Source: an uncultured Eubacteriales bacterium (GTDB taxonomy: Bacteria > Bacillota > Clostridia > Oscillospirales > Butyricicoccaceae). Taken from it: a stretch of 11,715 nt of DNA. Under the pieces are notes generated by a model. The model was given only the letters and a program-made list of their open reading frames with translations, was not told where the DNA came from and ran no database searches. The stretch's first letter is position 1; each line of letters starts with the position of its first letter. Positions 5,934 through 11,715 of this stretch are shown in pieces. Where the stretch lies: the NCBI GenBank assembly GCA_900555855.1, contig USML01000059.1, forward strand, positions 1 through 11,715. The letters are read 5' to 3'. Made by a program: the position numbers and the translations under genes.

Positions 5934-5970
5934 GGAGTAAGGTGCGGAAAAAGGCGCCTTGCTCCATTTT
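5934..5970 (+). terminator. Terminator-like hairpin inside the dcw operon, before the PBP gene
   Basis: GGAGTAAGGTGC (5934-5945) pairs with GCGCCTTGCTCC (5954-5965) over 12 positions, two of them G-T wobbles, with an A-rich 8-nt loop and ATTTTCC after it. It starts 37 nt after the ftsL stop. It could terminate part of the transcripts, so that the PBP is made at a lower level than upstream genes, or act as an attenuator. A perfect TATAAT sits at 5906-5911, but I see no good -35 for it. Confidence 0.6.
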
Positions 5971-5979
5971 CCTACTTAT

Positions 5980-5999
5980 CCGGCGGGCAACTGCGCCGG
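5980..5999 (+). other. Second leader hairpin before the PBP ribosome binding site
   Basis: CCGGCG (5980-5985) and CGCCGG (5994-5999) form a 6-bp stem with an 8-nt loop, ending 8 nt before the AAGGAG (6008-6013) of the PBP gene. With the hairpin at 5934-5965 it makes the 122-nt gap strongly structured. Confidence 0.45.
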
Positions 6000-6018
6000 C
6001 CCATGGGAAGGAGCGCAT

Positions 6019-8361
6019 ATGTCCCAGATCGAACGGAAAGCGGATATTCATGTAAAACGCCGGGTGAAGCTGCTGGCGGTGGTGTTCTGCATCCTGTGCT
6101 TCACGGCGATCCTGGCCAGACTGGCCTATCTGCAGATCATCCGTCAGGATTTTTACAAGCAGAAGGCCCTCAGCAGCCAGACGCGGGATGTGACCATCTA
6201 TCCCAAGCGGGGCACCATTTACGATACCAACGGCAAGCCGCTGGCGATCTCCGCCAGCACGGAAATGCTCATCCTCAGCCCCCGGCAGCTGCGGCCGCAG
6301 AAATACGGCGACCTGCTCAGCGCGGAAAAGCGGGACTATCTGGAGACCCATCATCTGACCTCCCGGGATGTGGACGAAAAGACGGAGCTGGCGCCGGAGA
6401 CCTGCGAAGCCATCCGGGAAAAGCGGCTGCAGACCATCGTGGAGGCCCTGCCCGCCCTGCTGGAGCTGGATGCGGAGACCATCCTGCAGAAGGCGGAAAA
6501 GGACAGCGCCTATCAGGTGCTGCTCCGGGGCGTGGAAAAGGATCAGGCCGACCCGGTGCGGCAGTTCATTCAGGACAATAAATATACCGGCTTTCTCTAT
6601 TTTGAAGCGGATTCCACCCGCTATTATCCCTATGGCAGCTTTCTGGCCAGCGTGCTGGGCTGCGTGGGCAGCGACGAGCAGGGCCTGGCCGGCCTGGAAC
6701 GGCAATATGACCAGTTCCTTACGGGGACGCCGGGCCGGGCGGTCTCGCTGACCGATACCCATGGCAACGCCATCACCGAGGACTATGAGCTTTATTATGA
6801 AGCGCAGGACGGCTCCTCCTTAGTGCTCACCATCGACGAGGTGCTGCAGCATTATCTGGAAAAGCACCTGGAGATCGCCTACAGCGACAATCAGGTAAAG
6901 GGCTCCGCCATCGGCGTGGTCATGGATGTGAACGACGGCGGGATCCTTGCCATGGGCTCCTATCCGGAATACGATCCAAACAAGCCCTTCGTCCTCAGCG
7001 AGGAAAAAACGGCGGAGGTGGACGCCATTGCGGATGAGGAGGCCCGGAAAAAGGCCAGAAGCGACGCGATTTACCAGATGTGGAGCAACAAGGGCGTCTC
7101 CTTCCTCTATTACCCCGGCTCCACCTTCAAGATCATCACCATGGCCTCTGCGCTGGAGGAGGGCGTGGTCACGGAAAACAGTCATTTCTACTGCTCCGGC
7201 TCCAAGCTCATCGAGGGCTGGAGCCGCCCCATCGGCTGCTGGAAAAAGGGCGGCCACGGGGATGAGACCCTGCGGGACGCCCTGAAAAACTCATGCAACC
7301 CGGCGCTGATGACCATTGGTCAGGCGCTGGGCATCCAGAAGTTCGGGGATTACGCCTCCGCCTTCGGCGTCCGCAGCAAGACCGGCGTGGATCTGCCCGG
7401 CGAGGAGCTCGGCATCTTCAATCTGCGCAGCGGGGTAGACCTTGCGGTCTATTCCTTCGGCCAGAACTTTTCTCTGACGCCCCTGCAGCTGGTGACGGCG
7501 GTCTCCGCCGTGGCCAACGGCGGAACGCTGCTGCGGCCTCACATCGTCAAGGAGATCCTGAACGCCGACGGCACCGTGGCCCAGAGCTTCGGCCGAACGG
7601 AGGTGCGGCAGGTGATCTCGGAGCAGACCTCCGATCTCATGCGGGATATGCTGGAGGATGTGGTCAAGACCGGCACCGGCAAAAACGCCTATGTGGCGGG
7701 CTACCGGGTGGCGGGCAAGACGGGCACCACGGAAAATATCGAGCGCAAGACCAAGGACGGGGAGGATGTCTATGTGACCTCCTTCGTGGCCTTTGCCCCG
7801 GCGGATCATCCCAGGATCGCCGTGCTGATCCTGCTGGATGAGCCTACGGTCCTGCCCATCTCCGGCGGCCTGAACACGGCCCCGGTGGTGCGCCGCTTTC
7901 TGGAGGAGGCGCTGCCCTATCTGGAGGTGGAGCCGGTCTATACGGAGGCGGAAAAGGCCGCCCGCAATGTGATCATGCCCGATCTCACCGGCATGACCCT
8001 CAGCGAAGCGGAGGCCGCCCTGAAAAAGCTTGGTCTTACCTGCCAGAGCTCCGGAGCGGAAGCCAAAGTCACCGATCAGATCCCCGCGGCGGGGTCTACC
8101 GTGGCTGGCGGCAGCAAGGCCGTCCTCTATCTGGGCGGCGGCAAGCCGGATAAGGTGCTCACCGTGCCGGATCTCTCCGGCATGACGCTGAGCCGGGCCA
8201 GGACCACCCTGCAGAATATGGGCCTGTATGTGCGGGTCAGCGGCGGCGTCTCCGAGGGGAGCCAGACCGTCACCAAGCAGGATACCGAAGCCAGCGCCCA
8301 GGTGGAATATGGCGCGGTGATCACCGTGGAGACCACGGACATGAACCAGCGGGCCCAGTAA
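6019..8361 (+). CDS. Class B penicillin-binding protein (FtsI/SpoVD type) with two PASTA domains
   Basis: This is a peptidoglycan DD-transpeptidase of division or spore cortex synthesis. The 780-residue product has a short basic cytoplasmic tail, one membrane anchor (about 17-38), and the class B dimerization domain starting at YPKRGTIYDTNGKPLA. The transpeptidase domain shows PGSTFK with nucleophile Ser368 and Lys371, SCN (425-427) and KTGT (567-570). Two C-terminal PASTA domains follow, about 651-710 and 713-777, beginning MPDLTGMTLSEAEAAL and VPDLSGMTLSRARTTL. B. subtilis SpoVD has one PASTA domain and its vegetative PBP2B two, so domain count leans to PBP2B, but orthology cannot be settled here. 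ATG 6019 has AAGGAG at 5 nt; an in-frame TTG at 5959 lies inside the terminator-like hairpin and is rejected. It probably works with the FtsW encoded downstream. Confidence 0.95.
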   Translation: MSQIERKADIHVKRRVKLLAVVFCILCFTAILARLAYLQIIRQDFYKQKALSSQTRDVTIYPKRGTIYDTNGKPLAISASTEMLILSPRQLRPQKYGDLLSAEKRDYLETHHLTSRDVDEKTELAPETCEAIREKRLQTIVEALPALLELDAETILQKAEKDSAYQVLLRGVEKDQADPVRQFIQDNKYTGFLYFEADSTRYYPYGSFLASVLGCVGSDEQGLAGLERQYDQFLTGTPGRAVSLTDTHGNAITEDYELYYEAQDGSSLVLTIDEVLQHYLEKHLEIAYSDNQVKGSAIGVVMDVNDGGILAMGSYPEYDPNKPFVLSEEKTAEVDAIADEEARKKARSDAIYQMWSNKGVSFLYYPGSTFKIITMASALEEGVVTENSHFYCSGSKLIEGWSRPIGCWKKGGHGDETLRDALKNSCNPALMTIGQALGIQKFGDYASAFGVRSKTGVDLPGEELGIFNLRSGVDLAVYSFGQNFSLTPLQLVTAVSAVANGGTLLRPHIVKEILNADGTVAQSFGRTEVRQVISEQTSDLMRDMLEDVVKTGTGKNAYVAGYRVAGKTGTTENIERKTKDGEDVYVTSFVAFAPADHPRIAVLILLDEPTVLPISGGLNTAPVVRRFLEEALPYLEVEPVYTEAEKAARNVIMPDLTGMTLSEAEAALKKLGLTCQSSGAEAKVTDQIPAAGSTVAGGSKAVLYLGGGKPDKVLTVPDLSGMTLSRARTTLQNMGLYVRVSGGVSEGSQTVTKQDTEASAQVEYGAVITVETTDMNQRAQ

Positions 8362-8383
8362 AACGCAAAAACAGACAGACCAT

Positions 8384-8401
8384 GGAACAGAGCGCTGTTC
8401 C
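8384..8401 (+). other. Perfect inverted repeat between the PBP gene and murE
   Basis: GGAACAG (8384-8390), AGCG, CTGTTCC (8395-8401) is a perfect 7-bp stem with a 4-nt loop in the 66-nt gap. There is no T-tract, so it is unlikely to terminate. It may be an mRNA processing or stability element; a protein-binding role is possible but unsupported. Confidence 0.45.
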
Positions 8402-8427
8402 GGAACGATAAAAAGGAGCTGAAATCT

Positions 8428-9876
8428 ATGAAGCTGTCCCGGCTGCTGCGGGATGTGAACGGTGGAGATCTGTGCGGAAAGCCGGAGAGAGAGATTACCG
8501 GCATTTGCTCTGATTCCCGAAGGGTGGGGCAGGGGAGCCTGTTCGTGGCCATTCCGGGCTTCCAGAGCGACGGACATCAATATATCCGGCAGGCCATGGA
8601 GCAGGGCGCCTGCGTCGTGGTGGCCCAGCACGCGCCGGACTGCCCCGTGCCGGAGGGCGTGACGCTGATCCTCGTGGACGACGCCCGCAGGGCGCTGGCG
8701 CAGCTGGCGGCGGAGTGGTATGACCATCCGGAACGGCAGCTCCGGCTCATCGGCGTCACCGGCACCAACGGCAAGACCACGACCACCTGGCTGATCCGGC
8801 ACATTCTGGAGCAGCGCGGGCATAAATGCGGGCTCATCGGCACCAACGGCAGCATCGTGGACGGCCCTCTCCGCCCCGCGGAACGCACCACGCCGGAAGC
8901 GCCGGAGCTTTATGGCCTGCTGCGGGAAATGGCCGACGCAGGCTGCGAATATGCCGCTATGGAGGTCTCCTCCCACAGTCTGGTGCTGGAGCGGGTTCAT
9001 GGCCTGCACTTTGCGGCGGCGGCCTTTACCAATCTGACGCAGGATCATCTGGATTTCCATAAGGATATGGAGCATTATTTCCAGGCCAAGGCCCTGCTGT
9101 TTCAGCGGTGCGACACCGCCGTCCTGAATCTGGACGACGACTGGGGCCTGCGGCTGGCGGAGCGCGTCTCCTGCCCCCGCCTCACCTATTCCGCCAAGCG
9201 GCTGGAGGCGGATCTCATTGCGAAAAACATCCGCTTGCTGCCCGATCAGGTGCAGGCGGTGCTGGTGCGGGACAATGATATCGCCCGGATGCGGCTGAAT
9301 ATCCCCGGGATGTTCTCCGTTTACAACGGGCTGACCGCCATCGGCTGCTGCCTGGCGCTGGGGCTGACGCTGGAGGAAAGCGCCCAGGCGCTCCAATCGG
9401 CGCAGGGCATCTGCGGCCGGGCGGAGATCGTCCCCACCGGGCGGGAGTTTACCGTCATGATCGATTATTCCCACACGCCGGACAGCATGGAAAACATCCT
9501 GCGCACCGTCCGGGGCTATGCCAGGGGCCGGGTGGTGGGTCTCTTCGGCGCCGGAGGCGACCGGGACCACGCCAAGCGCCCCATTATGGGCCGCATTGCC
9601 GGCGAGCTGTGCGATCTGTGCGTGGTCACCTCCGACAACCCCCGCAGCGAGGAGCCCGAAGCCATCATCCGGGATATCCTGCAGGGCATGAGCCAAAAGC
9701 ACAAATACAAGGTCATCCCCGACCGGCGGGAGGCCATCGCCTGGTGCATCAAAAACGCCCGGAAGGACGACATCATCGTCCTCATGGGCAAGGGCCAGGA
9801 GACCTATCAGGAGATCCGGGGCGTCAAGCACCATCTGGACGAGCGGGAAGAGGTGCGCCGGGCGCTGGAGGGCTGA
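8428..9876 (+). CDS. murE: UDP-MurNAc-tripeptide synthetase MurE (meso-DAP-adding)
   Basis: MurE is the cytoplasmic ATP-dependent ligase that adds the third residue to UDP-MurNAc-L-Ala-D-Glu. The 482-residue product has the N-terminal uridine-binding domain with DSRRV and GSLFVAIPG, and the ATP-binding loop GTNGKTTTT (112-120). It also has TTPEAPEL, MEVSSHSL, FTNLTQDHLDFH, YFQAKALLF with Lys221 (the expected carbamylated Lys), and IDYSHTPDSMENIL. The C-terminal domain has DNPRSEEP with D403-N-P-R406. DNPR is the known hallmark of enzymes that select meso-diaminopimelate, whereas L-Lys enzymes differ here, so the organism likely has DAP-type peptidoglycan. ATG 8428 has AAGGAG at 9 nt. mraY follows after 45 nt with no murF between. 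Confidence 0.97.
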   Translation: MKLSRLLRDVNGGDLCGKPEREITGICSDSRRVGQGSLFVAIPGFQSDGHQYIRQAMEQGACVVVAQHAPDCPVPEGVTLILVDDARRALAQLAAEWYDHPERQLRLIGVTGTNGKTTTTWLIRHILEQRGHKCGLIGTNGSIVDGPLRPAERTTPEAPELYGLLREMADAGCEYAAMEVSSHSLVLERVHGLHFAAAAFTNLTQDHLDFHKDMEHYFQAKALLFQRCDTAVLNLDDDWGLRLAERVSCPRLTYSAKRLEADLIAKNIRLLPDQVQAVLVRDNDIARMRLNIPGMFSVYNGLTAIGCCLALGLTLEESAQALQSAQGICGRAEIVPTGREFTVMIDYSHTPDSMENILRTVRGYARGRVVGLFGAGGDRDHAKRPIMGRIAGELCDLCVVTSDNPRSEEPEAIIRDILQGMSQKHKYKVIPDRREAIAWCIKNARKDDIIVLMGKGQETYQEIRGVKHHLDEREEVRRALEG

Positions 9877-9921
9877 GCCAAAGGCCTGCCGGGAAGTTCA
9901 AAAGCAAGGAGAAGGAAACAT

Positions 9922-10890
9922 ATGCTGCTGTATATTCTTCAGACGGCCGTTCTGGCCTTTGTCATCGCGGTGCTGCTGGCGCCCATCGTCATTGAAAAGC
10001 TGCGCCGGCTCCATTTTGGCCAGAAGATCCTGGAAGACGGCCCCACCTGGCACAAGGGCAAGCAGAACACGCCCACCATGGGCGGCGTCATCTTCATTCT
10101 GGCCATGGGGCTGGCGGTGCTGACCTGTCTGCCCCGGATGATCGCCGAGGAAGACTTCCGCCCGCTGGTGATGCTGGGGCTGAGCCTGATCTTTGCCGCC
10201 GTCGGCTTTGCCGACGACTGGACCAAGATCAAAAAGAAGCAGAATCAGGGCCTGACGGCCAAGCAGAAGCTGCTTTTGCAGATCGCGGCGGCGGTGTTGT
10301 TTCTGGTGGTGATGCGGGTCATGGGCTATTTGACTGCGGCCTTCTACATCCCCTTTCTCGGCATCACCTGGCATCTGCCCTGGTGGCTCTATCTGGTCAT
10401 CAGCGTGTTTATCATCATCGGCGCAGACAATGCCGTCAACCTGACCGACGGCATCGACGGCCTGTGCTCCTCCGTGACGCTGATCGTGGCGGTATTTTTC
10501 GCGCTGGTCATGCTGCGGGACGGCAATCTGGGAAGCGCCTTTGCCCTGGCGCTGGCCGGCGGGCTGCTGGGCTTTTTCCTGTTCAATAAGCATCCCGCCA
10601 AGGTCTTCATGGGCGATACCGGCTCGCTGTTTCTGGGCGGCGCCGTGTGCGCCATGGCCTTTGCCTACGATATGCCGCTGGTGCTCATCCCCGTGGGCCT
10701 GGTCTATATTCTGGAGACGCTGTCTGACATCATTCAGGTGGGCTATTTCAAGCTCACCCACGGCAAGCGCTTTTTCAAAATGGCCCCGTTCCATCATCAT
10801 CTGGAGCTCTGCGGCTGGAGCGAATGGAAGATCGTCATTGCGGCCGATCTGTTGACGCTGGTATTCTGCGCCCTTTCGCTGCTGGCCTGA
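9922..10890 (+). CDS. mraY: Phospho-MurNAc-pentapeptide transferase MraY
   Basis: MraY transfers phospho-MurNAc-pentapeptide from UDP to undecaprenyl phosphate on the inner membrane face, making lipid I. The 322-residue product is a multi-spanning membrane protein (about ten hydrophobic segments) with all family signatures: KQNTPTMGG (near 48-56), FADDWTK with Asp98/Asp99, NLTDGIDGL (173-181), NKHPAKVFMGDTGSL, and the PFHHHLE triad at His291-293 followed by GWSEWKI. These Asp residues bind Mg2+ or take part in catalysis in characterised MraY enzymes. ATG 9922 has GAAGGA at 5 nt (AAGGAG at 10 nt). It lies between murE and ftsW in the same reading direction, so it is part of the dcw operon. Length is normal for Firmicutes. 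Confidence 0.98.
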   Translation: MLLYILQTAVLAFVIAVLLAPIVIEKLRRLHFGQKILEDGPTWHKGKQNTPTMGGVIFILAMGLAVLTCLPRMIAEEDFRPLVMLGLSLIFAAVGFADDWTKIKKKQNQGLTAKQKLLLQIAAAVLFLVVMRVMGYLTAAFYIPFLGITWHLPWWLYLVISVFIIIGADNAVNLTDGIDGLCSSVTLIVAVFFALVMLRDGNLGSAFALALAGGLLGFFLFNKHPAKVFMGDTGSLFLGGAVCAMAFAYDMPLVLIPVGLVYILETLSDIIQVGYFKLTHGKRFFKMAPFHHHLELCGWSEWKIVIAADLLTLVFCALSLLA

Positions 10891-10906
10891 GCCTTTGCAT
10901 CCTGCA

Positions 10907-10923
10907 GGGAGGTGTTTTCCATT
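10907..10923 (+). promoter_or_regulatory. Strong ftsW Shine-Dalgarno site positioned for an ATT codon
   Basis: GGGAGGTG (10907-10914) is the only good ribosome binding site before ftsW. The first in-frame ATG (10933) is 20 nt from the GGGAGG core, too far. The in-frame GTG (10912) lies inside the site. The in-frame ATT at 10921-10923 is at the ideal 8 nt. This suggests a rare AUU start or an unusual spacing. Confidence 0.45.
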
Positions 10924-10932
10924 TCCGAGCCC

Positions 10933-11715
10933 ATGATCCGAAAAAAGAAGCAGCTGCGCGCGCTCCCCGAAAAGCCGCCGGCCCAGCCCCAAAAGGCCCA
11001 GGAGCAGACGCCGGAGCGCAGCGGAAGGCTGGATCAGCCGCTGCTGCTTTTAACGCTGCTGCTGCTGGCGCTGGGGCTGATCTGTCTCTTTTCCGCCAGC
11101 TATGCCACCGCCTACGATTCCAAAAGCACGGGCTACGACCCCACCTATTATATCACCCGGCAGGGCTTTTTCGCGGTGGGCGGCGTGGCGGCCATGCTGA
11201 TCATCTCCCGGGTGGACTATCATAAGCTCCATTATCTGGCCCTCCCGGCGCTGGTCTGCGCCATTCTGGTGATGGCCACCATCAAGGTCCCGGGCCTGAA
11301 AAACCTCTGGGAAAAGCGCAATGAGGCCATCCGCTGGATCCGCGTGGCCGGCATCAGCTTCCAGCCCTCAGAGCTGGCAAAGGTGGCCGTGATCCTGAGC
11401 TTTTCCAGCATGGCCTCCATCTTCGGCAAAAAGAAAATGCACACCCTGCGCTACGGCATCCTGCCCTTTCTGGCCGTGATCGGCATCTTCGCCGTGGAGC
11501 TCTACTGGGAAAAGCACCTTTCCGGAACGGCCATCATCGCCGCCATCGGCATGCTCATCATCTTCATGGGCGGCGCGAACCTGATGTGGTTCGGCATCGG
11601 CGGCGCAGGGCTGGCGGCGGCGGCCGTCTGGTATATCAAGACCAATGAATACGCCATGACCCGCATCCGGGTCTGGCAGGACCCCTTCAGCGATTACCGC
11701 AACAAGGGCTGGCAG
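10933..11715 (+). CDS. ftsW: FtsW/SpoVE-type SEDS glycan polymerase, N-terminal part (runs off window)
   Basis: SEDS proteins polymerise lipid II into glycan strands together with a class B PBP. The 261 codons visible carry a Lys/Pro/Gln-rich cytoplasmic tail (1-36), a first membrane segment (about 37-58) ending LFSASYA, and further hydrophobic segments. The family motif RWIRVAGISFQPSELAK is followed by HLSGTAIIAAIGM and, at the edge, RIRVWQDPFSDYRNKGWQ, matching the conserved R-x-x-x-DP-D-x-GxQ loop. Dcw location after mraY and beside the PBP favours FtsW/SpoVE over RodA. The start is uncertain: ATG 10933 is given, but GTG 10912 and ATT 10921 are in frame and the ribosome binding site favours ATT. 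The tail shares QLRALPEK (7-14) with the FtsL-like protein. murD, often found between mraY and ftsW, is missing. Confidence 0.93.
   Translation, partial: MIRKKKQLRALPEKPPAQPQKAQEQTPERSGRLDQPLLLLTLLLLALGLICLFSASYATAYDSKSTGYDPTYYITRQGFFAVGGVAAMLIISRVDYHKLHYLALPALVCAILVMATIKVPGLKNLWEKRNEAIRWIRVAGISFQPSELAKVAVILSFSSMASIFGKKKMHTLRYGILPFLAVIGIFAVELYWEKHLSGTAIIAAIGMLIIFMGGANLMWFGIGGAGLAAAAVWYIKTNEYAMTRIRVWQDPFSDYRNKGWQ

Noticed and set aside
8384..8401. Inverted repeat GGAACAG/CTGTTCC as an SOS (LexA) box
   Set aside because: The known Firmicute box has GAAC and GTTC separated by 4 nt. Here they are 8 nt apart and the place is inside an operon, so it is kept only as a hairpin.
7291..9834. An 847-codon open frame on the minus strand
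   Set aside because: It is antisense to the PBP gene and murE, both of which have full catalytic motifs. It is His/Gln/Leu/Arg-rich, the usual product of reading GC-rich coding DNA backwards, and shows no family motif.
1..11715. CRISPR arrays, insertion sequences, tRNA genes, integrase sites, defence or biosynthetic systems
   Set aside because: I saw no regularly spaced repeats, transposase or recombinase motifs, tRNA-like folds or att-like duplications. The region is a largely conventional housekeeping and division locus.

Overview
The window is chromosomal DNA of a GC-rich (roughly 60% by eye) low-branching Firmicute, most likely a clostridial gut-type bacterium of the Oscillospiraceae/Ruminococcaceae kind. 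The grounds are a mraZ-rsmH-ftsL-PBP-murE-mraY-ftsW division and cell-wall (dcw) cluster with a PASTA-tailed class B PBP, a meso-diaminopimelate-type MurE, a cysteine-rich double DUF1540 protein, strong Shine-Dalgarno sites and a relic of an S-layer-homology (SLH) domain. Assignment below class level is inference.

Layout. Positions 1-1305 hold the 3' end of rpsB (ribosomal protein S2) and complete tsf (EF-Ts), each followed by an intrinsic-terminator-like hairpin. Positions 1306-2374 hold mutY, the adenine glycosylase of 8-oxoguanine repair. A good sigma-A-type promoter then drives a TetR-family regulator (2453-3169). Next come a frameshifted SLH relic and a perfect 15-bp bidirectional terminator, shared with a convergent minus-strand gene for a small 13-cysteine DUF1540 protein (3407-3736). 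The 268-bp gap 3737-4004 carries divergent promoters, a leader hairpin and a helically phased GCGGTGAT direct repeat that may be the MraZ operator.

From 4005 to the right edge everything is on the plus strand and forms one dcw operon. MraZ is the cluster's own repressor. RsmH methylates 16S rRNA. An FtsL-like bitopic protein, a class B PBP (transpeptidase) and FtsW/SpoVE (glycan polymerase, cut by the window edge) form the septal or spore peptidoglycan synthase. MurE adds meso-DAP to the cytoplasmic precursor, and MraY moves the precursor onto the lipid carrier (lipid I). murF and murD, which often sit between murE, mraY and ftsW, are not here.

I see no new defence, mobile or biosynthetic system. 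The most interesting details are: an identical eight-residue motif (QLRALPEK) in the cytoplasmic tails of the FtsL-like protein and FtsW, encoded with different codons; two genes (tetR, ftsW) whose best Shine-Dalgarno sites point to in-frame ATC/ATT codons; a terminator-like leader inside the dcw operon before the PBP gene; and the decayed SLH fragment.
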